A DNA stretch of 14,578 nt from Synergistales bacterium (GTDB lineage Bacteria > Synergistota > Synergistia > Synergistales > Synergistaceae), in the NCBI GenBank assembly GCA_026002695.1, contig BOCB01000045.1, positions 1-14,578 on the forward strand. The letters run 5' to 3'. The notes beneath the pieces are model-generated. The model worked only from the letters and a program-made list of their open reading frames with translations. It ran no database searches and was not told where the DNA came from. A program made the position numbers and the translations under genes. Shown piece by piece: positions 6,442 through 13,499 of the stretch (the stretch's first letter is position 1; every line of letters starts with the position of its first letter).

Positions 6442-6900
6442 TTAAACCCTCCCCAAGTGAATATTGCGTAAATATCTCATGGTTGTTATGTCGTCCAAGT
6501 TCCTCTGCTCGGCAGCCAAAACCTTCTTGTCCTCCCGCGCTTTCAGCTTGCCGACGTGATGTGCCATGAGCTGGACATTGCGATGCTTTTCTATCAGCTC
6601 CGTCTTGGTCTCCTCTATCTCGGCGCGGCACTGCGCGAGACGCGCTTTCCCGCCCTCAATGGTCTTCTCTATGATGTCGATGTTCTGGCGCTCGAACCAA
6701 AGCTGCTGAGGAGATACAAGCGTCTCGCGCCCGGTGCAGAATTCGGAAAGCGCGCTGTCGCGCTTCGTCTGTATCACGTCGAGCGAGTTCACAATATTCT
6801 CCTCTTCACGGAGTTTCATGCCAAGCTCGCTCTGAGTTACCCCACGCTCGACCTCGCGAACGTGCAACACCCGCCTGAAACGATTCAACTCACCCGCCAT
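6442..6900 (-). CDS. fliJ: Flagellar export chaperone FliJ
   Basis: This 152-residue protein is almost entirely charged and helical, with no membrane segment, as expected for the coiled-coil FliJ rod that sits in the FliI hexamer and links the ATPase to the FlhA export gate. The N-terminal FRRVLHVREVERGVTQSEL and the long heptad-rich middle (about 40-125) fit the family; length is normal (about 147 residues in enterics). FliJ is poorly conserved, so position directly after fliI carries much of the call. The start at ATG 6900 is preceded by AAGGA about 12 bases upstream, a long spacing. There is a 37-base gap from the fliI stop and 1 base to the transglycosylase start. Confidence 0.87.
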   Translation of the reverse strand: MAGELNRFRRVLHVREVERGVTQSELGMKLREEENIVNSLDVIQTKRDSALSEFCTGRETLVSPQQLWFERQNIDIIEKTIEGGKARLAQCRAEIEETKTELIEKHRNVQLMAHHVGKLKAREDKKVLAAEQRNLDDITTMRYLRNIHLGRV

Positions 6901-6937
6901 ACGCTACCACATCCTTAAAGGTAAAACGATAGAACCT

Positions 6938-8281
6938 CTATTTCCCTAACACCATCAACTGCTTTACCGTATCGTTGAACGAGAAACTTTCTGTCATGCC
7001 CTGCTTCAAAAACGAGTTTACCGCGTCTATGTGAGACAGAGCCCAGTCAACTTTAGGGTTGCTGCCTGATTTGTACGCGCCTATATTTATCAGGTCCTGA
7101 GCCCCGTCGTAAGTCGACAGCAACTCACGTATCCTGCCGGCGGCCTCATAGTGTTCCTCCGACACCACGGACGGCATAACCCTGCTGACGCTCCGCTGCA
7201 CATCAACGGACGGGTAGTGATATTTTGCCGCCAGATCCCGGCTCAGCACGAAATGTCCGTCCAATATACCCCGAACCGTGTCCGCTACCGGTTCGTTCAT
7301 GTCGTCGCCCTCTACGAGGACTGTGTATATCGCGGTTATACTGCCGCGCTCGCCCGCCCCTGAGCGTTCGAGCATCTTCGGCAGAAACGCGAACACCGAC
7401 GGGGTGTAACCCCTCGTCGCGGGAGGCTCGCCTATAGCCAAGCCCACATCCCGCTGCGCCATAGCGACTCGCGTTACCGAGTCCATCATCAGGAGCACGT
7501 TCTTGCCCTTATCCCTGAAGTATTCAGCTATCGCCGTCGCGGTGAGAGACGCTTTGAGCCTCACGAGAGGCGGCTGATCCGATGTCGCCACCACTACCAC
7601 CGAACGAGCGAGACCAACGCCCAAATCCCTCTCGATAAACTCCTTAACCTCTCGTCCGCGTTCGCCTACGAGAGCTATGACGTTTATATCCGCCTCTGTG
7701 TTCCTCGCCATCATGCCGAGCAGAACGCTCTTTCCCACTCCGGAGCCGGCAAATATACCAATGCGCTGTCCCTGTCCAAGCGTCAGTAAACCATCTATAA
7801 CCTTAACCCCCACCGAGAGGGGCCTATCCACCATCTGACGCCGCAACGGATGCGGCGGCGCCGCTATAAGAGGATAATAATCCTTCGTCGCCACCGGGCC
7901 GAGAGAATCCAGCGGGCTGCCTAAACCGTCCAATATACGCCCCAACAGCGCCTCGCCGACGCCAACGCCAAGCGGGCGTCCCATCGACAGGACATCACAC
8001 CCCGGCCCGATAGCCGATAAATCACCAAGCGGCATCAAGAGCACCCTGTCAGTCTTAAAACCCACGACTTCCGCGCGAAGAAGCGCATCCTTGTTGCGGA
8101 AACGCACCTCGCAAAGATCGCCCATCTGAACGTCCGGTCCGCGCGACTCTATTACAAGACCGACCACCTGTACGACCCGCCCGTTTATGCGAATCAGTTC
8201 GGTCTGGTCGAGCCGTCCTTCCAAAGCTGTAAAAAGCCCTCCCGAAGAGGCGAGCGAAACGTCACTCGCCGTCAACGGCAT
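6938..8281 (-). CDS. fliI: Flagellum-specific ATP synthase/ATPase FliI
   Basis: This 447-residue protein has the full length of the FliI family, the hexameric F1-beta-like ATPase that unfolds and feeds substrates into the flagellar export gate. Visible motifs are the Walker A loop AGSGVGKS (178-185), VGERGREVKEF (205-215) with the catalytic glutamate at 211, Walker B NVLLMMDSVTR (261-271) with Asp267, and GEPPATRGYTPSVF (284-297), typical of FliI/YscN type III ATPases. The N-terminal beta-barrel region and the C-terminal helical region (about 350-447) are both present, with no disruption. The ATG at 8281 lies inside the end of fliH (20-base overlap) with a weak AAGG nearby, so translation is probably coupled to fliH. 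Confidence 0.97.
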   Translation of the reverse strand: MPLTASDVSLASSGGLFTALEGRLDQTELIRINGRVVQVVGLVIESRGPDVQMGDLCEVRFRNKDALLRAEVVGFKTDRVLLMPLGDLSAIGPGCDVLSMGRPLGVGVGEALLGRILDGLGSPLDSLGPVATKDYYPLIAAPPHPLRRQMVDRPLSVGVKVIDGLLTLGQGQRIGIFAGSGVGKSVLLGMMARNTEADINVIALVGERGREVKEFIERDLGVGLARSVVVVATSDQPPLVRLKASLTATAIAEYFRDKGKNVLLMMDSVTRVAMAQRDVGLAIGEPPATRGYTPSVFAFLPKMLERSGAGERGSITAIYTVLVEGDDMNEPVADTVRGILDGHFVLSRDLAAKYHYPSVDVQRSVSRVMPSVVSEEHYEAAGRIRELLSTYDGAQDLINIGAYKSGSNPKVDWALSHIDAVNSFLKQGMTESFSFNDTVKQLMVLGK

Positions 8282-9152
8282 TGCCTTCGCCCATCTCCGC
8301 TATGCTCTCGGCTATTAATGTCTCCACCTCTGCCGAAATTTGCTCTAATTGCGTTCTCCACCTCGCGTCGTATATGCCGAGGTTCGTCTCAACCAAGCAA
8401 CTCCCGCGTTCAACACTCTCATCGGATAAAATTTCCAAGGACTTGACGCCGCGTATCGAGTCCATGAGCTTGTCCTTGCCGGCTTCAACAATGTCGACAT
8501 CGGCGGCGTTGAGGTATATCGCTATTCTCTCCCTGTCGCTGACGCGCTCAAGTATGTTTTGCAGTACATGATAAGCCGTATCCGGCATAAGGCGGGTCTT
8601 CACCCGCAGCATCTTCTCGAGCATTGTCTCCCAGAGGCGTATCAGCTGAGGCGCGTGAGCCTCGGCGAGCTTCTCCCGCGATTTTTTTATTGAATCAAGC
8701 ATATTCGCCAACATGGCAAGGGCGCCCGCGAACTTGTCCTCGTATTCCTTCCTGACGTCGGCCTCCGCCTTTGTCATGCCTTCGGAATATCCCTTCGCGT
8801 AACCGGACTCGCGCCCTTCTTTCGCGGCGGCGGCGCGCGCGTCTTCAGCCTCGCGCTTCGTTCCCTCATAAAAAGCTTGTTTTTCAGACTCCAAGTTTTC
8901 CTTCAGTTCTTGCATTTTGACTGATATTTTGTCTTTTTCGGAGCGAACCTCTGACAGTTCTTCCTCCCGCTTGCGTAATTCGGCCTGCAGCGCGCCTATT
9001 CGCGCTTCCGCCTCCTCTAAGGCCGACCTTTCGACTTTCGGCTCCTCTGCGGCAATATCTCCCCCCTCCGCAAAAGAGCCGCGCCCGACACGCACTGTGT
9101 CGGGTAACAACCTCACGACGCGAAGCACATGTTGCTTCGACGCGTCAGACAA
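8262..9152 (-). CDS. fliH: Flagellar assembly protein FliH
   Basis: This 296-residue protein is the stator/regulator that dimerises, binds FliI and docks the ATPase on the C ring. The N-terminal half (about 40-140) is a long charged coiled coil that includes a GxxxG ladder (G113, G117, G121, G125, in GRESGYAKGYSEG), a known FliH hallmark. The C-terminal domain (about 145-285) resembles the V/A-type ATPase E subunit, with LVETNLGIYDARWRTQLEQI close to the family end motif. The start is apparently TTG at 9152, 4 bases after a GGAGAGGAAGAG purine-rich site and overlapping the fliG stop by 8 bases. A GTG eight codons further in (9128) is the alternative. Confidence 0.92.
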   Translation of the reverse strand: MSDASKQHVLRVVRLLPDTVRVGRGSFAEGGDIAAEEPKVERSALEEAEARIGALQAELRKREEELSEVRSEKDKISVKMQELKENLESEKQAFYEGTKREAEDARAAAAKEGRESGYAKGYSEGMTKAEADVRKEYEDKFAGALAMLANMLDSIKKSREKLAEAHAPQLIRLWETMLEKMLRVKTRLMPDTAYHVLQNILERVSDRERIAIYLNAADVDIVEAGKDKLMDSIRGVKSLEILSDESVERGSCLVETNLGIYDARWRTQLEQISAEVETLIAESIAEMGEGNAVDGE

Positions 9153-10155
9153 CTATCTCTTCCTCTCCGCCGCGCGCTATGACAATTTCTCCCGCTTCTT
9201 CCAGCGCGCGTATGGAGTTCACTATCTTCTGCTGGGCTTCCTCCACCATGCGTACACGCACAGGCCCCATGAAGTCCATATCCTCTTTGAGCATATCGGC
9301 CCCGCGCTTTGACATGTTCTTGAAGAACTTCTGGCGCAGATCCTCCGACGCCCCTTTCAGAGCGAGCCCGAGATCCTTCGTGTCGACATCGCGCAGAATT
9401 CTCTGGAGGGAACGATCGTCGAGTCCGCCGATGTCGTCGAACATGAACAGACGCTTCTTTATTTCCTCTGCGAGCTCCGGGTCCTGCTCCTCCAAGGATT
9501 CGATAATGTTGCGCTCCGTGCCTCTGTCCACGAGGTTTATCAGCGCGACAACGGCGTCCACCCCGCCCGCCATCGTGAAGTCCTGTCCCATAACCGTCGA
9601 TAGTTTCCTCTCCAAGACTCGCTCCACTTCCCGGAGTACCTCGGGCGTGATACGATCCATCTTCGCTATACGCCTCGCCACATCCCATTGTGATGCGGGC
9701 GGTAAACCTCCGAGAACCATAGCCGCCTGCCCCGGTTCCAAATATGAAAGGATAAGGGCAATTGTCTGAGGATGCTCGTTCTGTATGAAACCGAGCAGCT
9801 GCTGCGGATCCGTGTGCCTGACGAAGTCGAAGGGGCGCACTTGCAGCGACGCCGTTATCCTTCGCAGTATATCCTGGGCTTTTTCGCTGCCCAAAGCCTG
9901 TTCCAACAGCTTACGAGCGTACTCAACGCCGCCCTGAGTCATGAACTCGTGAGCCATTATCAGCTCCTGAGCCTCTTTCAGGACATCAAGCTTTAAGTCA
10001 GGAGATATTCTCCTGAGATTAGCTATTTCGAGAGTGAGCAATTCGATGGTCGTGTCGTCGATATGCGCGTATGATTTTGAGACCGCGTCAGGACCGAGCG
10101 TTACCATCAATATTGCCGCTTTTTCGCGCCCTTTCAGATCCCTATTCTTGCTCAT
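9145..10155 (-). CDS. fliG: Flagellar motor switch protein FliG
   Basis: This 336-residue protein has full family length and is one of the three C-ring switch proteins; its C-terminal domain meets the stator to generate torque. Visible parts are the N-terminal FliF-binding domain (about 5-100), the middle domain with the EHPQTIALIL motif (127-136), and the C-terminal domain with FMFDDIGGLDDRSLQRILRD (237-256), the charged torque-helix region around KFFKNMSKRGADMLKEDMDF (276-295), and GPVRVRMVEEAQQKIV. The start overlaps the fliF stop by 4 bases (ATGA), and the end overlaps fliH. Conservation is high and there is no sign of damage. Confidence 0.97.
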   Translation of the reverse strand: MSKNRDLKGREKAAILMVTLGPDAVSKSYAHIDDTTIELLTLEIANLRRISPDLKLDVLKEAQELIMAHEFMTQGGVEYARKLLEQALGSEKAQDILRRITASLQVRPFDFVRHTDPQQLLGFIQNEHPQTIALILSYLEPGQAAMVLGGLPPASQWDVARRIAKMDRITPEVLREVERVLERKLSTVMGQDFTMAGGVDAVVALINLVDRGTERNIIESLEEQDPELAEEIKKRLFMFDDIGGLDDRSLQRILRDVDTKDLGLALKGASEDLRQKFFKNMSKRGADMLKEDMDFMGPVRVRMVEEAQQKIVNSIRALEEAGEIVIARGGEEEIVV

Positions 10156-11735
10156 ATATCATCTACAACCCAGTTCTTGATGAGGTTTGCGAACTCCTCC
10201 GGATTGTTCATGGCGTAATTTCTGAGTTGTTCCTCCAAAACAGAAAGTTCTCCTTGAGATGTCATAAGATCAGGGTTTTCCAGAAGCTCGCGCAATGACG
10301 GAGTGCCCTCCCCCGCCTCTGACGCGGCGCGGGATGCCGCCGCAAGGGCGGCAAGGCGCTTGCGCCTGCGCTGCCACAGGAACAAGGCCACCCCGAGCGC
10401 TATCAGGAATATGATGAACGAACTCACGCCGATTATCATTTGCTGCTTGCGCTCATCCGCCAGCTGAGCTTGCAGCTTCTCCTCCGCGCTGCGGTCAAAT
10501 TCGCGCGCTACCATGGATATTTTGTCGCCTCGCGTCTCGTTATAGCCTATGGCGGTCGCCACTGAATCGCGGAAGGTATCAAGCTCCCTCTGCGAAAGTT
10601 TGTTGCTGATGAGAACCGTCGCCGTGAGCCTCTTTATTTTGCCCTGGGATTCCACCTGCTGAGACTCCTGCGTCGAATTGTCGTAGTTGGTAACAACGTC
10701 GGCGCGGTCATACTGAGCCGGCATATTGTTCTGCCCGGTGTTTATCGCGTAACCCGGGATGTTTGAAGTAGTGCCCGGAGGACCTCCGTAGATACCCGCC
10801 GGTCCGCTGTAACTCTCTTCGGTGTTCTGTGAGCTCTGCACGACGCCGGCCTTCGCGTCAGGCAAGGGGAATACCTGCCTGCTCGACGCCTGCCTCTTGT
10901 CGAAATCAAGCTCCACGCGTATGGCGGCCTTCACCTTGCCCGGGCCGAATATCTTTTCCAGCATATCCTTGACTTTTTTCTCTAACTCGGCCTCGTAGTT
11001 TCTCTCAAACACTCTTTGTTTAAGCTCTGTCTTGCTCCCCGTCTGCACGGTAAGCGCGTCGTCAAGAAGATCGGCGAAAGACACCTGACCGGACGAGTCC
11101 GCGAGAGTTACATTCTCAGGCAAAAGCCCCTCCACGCTGTGAGAGACGAGGTGCAGTATGGCGCGGGCCTGTTCCTGCCCTATGGTCATGCCGGGCTTCA
11201 GCGTCAGCAGCACCGCCGCCGTCGACGGCTGCTGCTGCTCCAAGAAGAGCCTCTGTTCGGGAACGACTATGCTGACGCGAGCCCTCCTGACCGGCGCCAT
11301 CTCGCTTATCGTGCGCGACAACTCCCCCTCCAAAGCGCGATAATAAGTCATCTTCTCCTGAAAGGTCGTCTGTCCCAGTTTGGTCTCATCGAAACGCTCA
11401 AAACCCTTATAACCTCCGGTGGGCACTCCCTTAGCCGCGAGAGCTATGCGGGATTCATAAACGCTCGCCGTCGGCACGAGTATGGAGTTCGACGCAGAGT
11501 CCGTCCTGTACGGTATGCTCTCGTCCTTCAGATATTGTATGACAGCCGCCTGATCATTGGGTTCCAAGCCTGAGAATATAGGTTCGTAACCGGTTTTGCC
11601 CGCCACTACCCCAAGAGCGATAAGACCGCCAAGCACGAGGACAGCACTTGCCACCATAGACGCGCGCTGCCATATCTGCAATGACTGCCAGAATTGCCCG
11701 GCGCGCTCCTTCATCTCGATCAGTTTTTCACGCAT
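10152..11735 (-). CDS. fliF: Flagellar MS-ring protein FliF
   Basis: This 527-residue protein forms the membrane-embedded MS ring on which the basal body is built. A short cytoplasmic N-terminus leads into membrane segment 1 (about 26-45). The periplasmic ring-building (YscJ/FliF) motifs follow, with YEPIFSGLEPNDQAAVIQYL (50-69). Membrane segment 2 is at about 433-454, followed by RRRKR. The C-terminal tail ends in NPEEFANLIKNWV (511-523), the FliG-binding site. A Gly/Pro/Asn-rich linker lies before segment 2, as in other FliF proteins. ATG 11735 has only a weak AGG some 11 bases upstream. The gap to fliE is 29 bases, and fliG overlaps the end. Confidence 0.97.
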   Translation of the reverse strand: MREKLIEMKERAGQFWQSLQIWQRASMVASAVLVLGGLIALGVVAGKTGYEPIFSGLEPNDQAAVIQYLKDESIPYRTDSASNSILVPTASVYESRIALAAKGVPTGGYKGFERFDETKLGQTTFQEKMTYYRALEGELSRTISEMAPVRRARVSIVVPEQRLFLEQQQPSTAAVLLTLKPGMTIGQEQARAILHLVSHSVEGLLPENVTLADSSGQVSFADLLDDALTVQTGSKTELKQRVFERNYEAELEKKVKDMLEKIFGPGKVKAAIRVELDFDKRQASSRQVFPLPDAKAGVVQSSQNTEESYSGPAGIYGGPPGTTSNIPGYAINTGQNNMPAQYDRADVVTNYDNSTQESQQVESQGKIKRLTATVLISNKLSQRELDTFRDSVATAIGYNETRGDKISMVAREFDRSAEEKLQAQLADERKQQMIIGVSSFIIFLIALGVALFLWQRRRKRLAALAAASRAASEAGEGTPSLRELLENPDLMTSQGELSVLEEQLRNYAMNNPEEFANLIKNWVVDDI

Positions 11736-11764
11736 CTTAATTCTGCCTATTCATGCGATACTGT

Positions 11765-12085
11765 TTACGCACCCATGCGCCCTATTTGCTGGTACGCGTC
11801 AAGCATCTTGTCGCGTATCTGCACCATAAGACGCAACGCGAGCTCCGCCTTTTCCACAGCTATCGCCACCTGCGATACGTCCTCAACCTCTCCGAGCGAC
11901 ATCTTCTGTATCATGTTGTCGGAATCCACCTGAAGGTCGTTCACCTTCAGCATACTGGCCTCCAACATATCAGAAAATGTCGGGCCCTCTCGGTTCTCCG
12001 CCTTTTTTGCCTTCGTGTTCCTGTCGATAATGTCTATGTTCTCACTCAAACTAAAGGGCTGCACTTTAATCGGCTCTAAAAACAT
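11765..12085 (-). CDS. fliE: Flagellar hook-basal body (MS-ring/rod junction) protein FliE
   Basis: This 106-residue protein has normal FliE length and forms the junction between the MS ring and the proximal rod; it is an early type III substrate. The family C-terminus is clear: EVEDVSQVAIAVEKAELALR (66-85) followed by MVQIRDKMLDAYQQIGRM. The middle TFSDMLEASMLKVNDLQ is also typical. ATG 12085 is preceded by AGAGAGG about 11 bases upstream. It is the first gene of the flagellar operon here, with its own promoter about 180 bases upstream; flgB and flgC are not next to it. Residues about 71-91 are encoded by the 63-base segment that reappears inverted at the end of the window. Confidence 0.96.
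   Translation of the reverse strand: MFLEPIKVQPFSLSENIDIIDRNTKAKKAENREGPTFSDMLEASMLKVNDLQVDSDNMIQKMSLGEVEDVSQVAIAVEKAELALRLMVQIRDKMLDAYQQIGRMGA
11811..11873. repeat. 63-bp segment inside fliE, exact inverted copy at 14516-14578
   Basis: The reverse complement of this fliE segment is identical, base for base, to the last 63 bases of the window. This is the native copy: it lies within an intact, conserved fliE frame. The match stops abruptly at 11873 and reaches the window edge on the other side, so the true length may be greater. Confidence 0.97.
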
Positions 12086-12273
12086 CTGACAGCTCGCCTC
12101 TCTCTGCGAAAATGTATTAAACGGTTACTTAATCATAGCAACGCCCTAAAAAACAACAAGCGCTTCAGAATAAAACAAAGACAACGTTGCCGACCTCCCT
12201 GTCTCAACCGTTTAAACTTTCGACACATCCATGACATCGACTTTAATCCTGCGCGTATAAAATTACCTTCGGT

Positions 12274-12303
12274 ATTATCTCAGCAAACTTGCCGTTATGT
12301 CAA
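12274..12303 (-). promoter_or_regulatory. Sigma-70-type promoter for the fliE-fliK operon
   Basis: On the minus strand a perfect TTGACA (12303-12298) is followed after 18 bases by GATAAT (12279-12274), predicting a start near 12267. It lies between the small possible frame and fliE and points at the flagellar genes. Nothing resembling a sigma-54 or sigma-28 promoter was noticed in its place. Confidence 0.68.
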
Positions 12304-12310
12304 TCGTAAT

Positions 12311-12445
12311 TTAACGTATTTTTTCAATGTTAAGCCGTTTTCGGACACGAGGATATTCGCGCCACCCATTACCCGCATTCAACAGCTCCTCGCGTCGTCC
12401 TCTGCGGACTTCCTTTATCATATCCGCAACGTCCTTGCTCGTCAT
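12311..12445 (-). CDS. Possible small protein, 44 residues, unrecognised
   Basis: A short frame starts at ATG 12445 and ends at TAA 12311. The product begins MTSKDVADMIKEVRRGRREE and is strongly basic, with an N-terminal part that could form an amphipathic helix. No clear ribosome site precedes the ATG, and an in-frame TAA lies directly before it. It could be a small regulator, the tail of a decayed gene or chance. The fliE promoter -35 box begins just after its stop. Nothing in the sequence tells its function. Confidence 0.25.
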   Translation of the reverse strand: MTSKDVADMIKEVRRGRREELLNAGNGWREYPRVRKRLNIEKIR

Positions 12446-12491
12446 TTAAGCTAAGTAAGCTCTGATTAAATAGCCAAGCCGTACTTGTCGG

Positions 12492-13481
12492 TTAGGGACC
12501 GGCAGCGGTTATGAAAGGGCGCAGGTCGTTTATCATTCGCTTCGTCCTCTTTTCACGCCCGACCTTGTTAAGATGGTAAATACTATCGTACATATCCTCC
12601 GGCGAATACATATTTTCCTCGAAGCCGCCTATCAGAGGCACTCCCTTTGATTTATAAAACGCGATTATTCTGTCTATATTCTCCCTTACCCTCTCGGATT
12701 GATACGCGTCGTCATACAGCAGCGCCGGGAGCGCGGCGACAAAGCGAACGTTGTTCGCTTTGCACCAGTCGATGAAGCCGCTCAGAAGATCGAGCGCTTT
12801 TGGGTTGACAGAATTCGCGGACAGCAGCATGTTGCTGCTTGTGTAGGCATCTCTCATTTTTACCCCGTCGTTTACCATACAGTCGCCGTTTTCAGTGATA
12901 TTATCGAAATATCCGCCGCCTTTCTCCGTTTCGCTCTCCGGCTGCGAGAGTGGAGGGGCAGAGCTGAGAGCAAGCCAGTACAAGCCAAGCAACAGTTGAG
13001 AATTGCTCACGCCCATTATCATCCGCGCTTTTTCAAAAAAGCTCTTGGCGTAAAAATAATTCAGATCATAAGAGAGAACATAGCCTATATACACATAGTC
13101 GAGTTTCGCCTGATACAGCTCGTACTCCAAAGGCAGGACGACAATATCTCCGGGGCGCGCCGCCGTCTTGGCGATGTGAAGGATATATTCCGCCCCCAAC
13201 CCGGCGTGAAGCGCCGCATTTATCGCCGGCATTCCGAGCTCGCGCTGTATCATGCCGCAATCTACGCTGAAGAAAGCCCCTGAGCCTCCGGCTACTATTA
13301 TCTTCGAACCGGTCATCGCGCGGGCGAGCTCATATTTTTTCTCTAAGCACTCGTGCATGGATTTATCGCTCCAAGCCGGGCTCCCTATCAGAATATAAAC
13401 GAGGAAGAGCCACACGGACGCCGCTGATATAATGCCGGCCGCGAATAGGAGGTAGAATTTCAAAAATTTCCCTTTCATCAT
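12492..13481 (-). CDS. Membrane-anchored SGNH/DltD/AlgJ-like protein, partner of the MBOAT acyltransferase
   Basis: This protein has about 329 residues. The start at ATG 13481 is preferred because GGCAGG lies 8 bases upstream; an ATG at 13487 and a GTG at 13490 are alternatives. A single N-terminal membrane segment (FYLLFAAGIISAASVWLFLV) anchors it, with the rest outside the cytoplasm. KIIVAGGSGAFFSVDC looks like the block I nucleophile region (GGS) of the SGNH/DltD fold, and YDSIYHLNKVGREK near the end looks like the catalytic D-x-x-H-x-N block. Such proteins pair with MBOAT transferases (AlgI with AlgJ/AlgX, DltB with DltD) to move acyl groups onto extracellular polymers. Its start lies about 20 bases after the MBOAT stop, so the two are one transcription unit. 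The acceptor polymer cannot be told from the sequence. Confidence 0.8.
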   Translation of the reverse strand: MMKGKFLKFYLLFAAGIISAASVWLFLVYILIGSPAWSDKSMHECLEKKYELARAMTGSKIIVAGGSGAFFSVDCGMIQRELGMPAINAALHAGLGAEYILHIAKTAARPGDIVVLPLEYELYQAKLDYVYIGYVLSYDLNYFYAKSFFEKARMIMGVSNSQLLLGLYWLALSSAPPLSQPESETEKGGGYFDNITENGDCMVNDGVKMRDAYTSSNMLLSANSVNPKALDLLSGFIDWCKANNVRFVAALPALLYDDAYQSERVRENIDRIIAFYKSKGVPLIGGFEENMYSPEDMYDSIYHLNKVGREKRTKRMINDLRPFITAAGP

Positions 13482-13499
13482 AATCATCACCTGCCCGCG

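Larger units (their letters stand above)
12086..12491. other. Intergenic region between the DltD-like gene and fliE (406 bp)
   Basis: This stretch is visibly more AT-rich than its neighbours. On the minus strand it holds a possible 44-codon reading frame (12445-12311), a good promoter (12303-12274) and then a leader of about 180 bases before fliE. The leader contains a weak 5-bp pairing (AGACA/TGTCT, near 12205-12178) followed by a T-rich stretch, not convincing as a terminator. No known riboswitch pattern was recognised, and no clear terminator follows the DltD-like stop at 12492. Confidence 0.6.

Noticed and set aside
12100..12265. Cyclic-di-GMP or other riboswitch in the fliE leader
   Set aside because: No conserved blocks of a known class were found; only a weak 5-bp pairing is visible.
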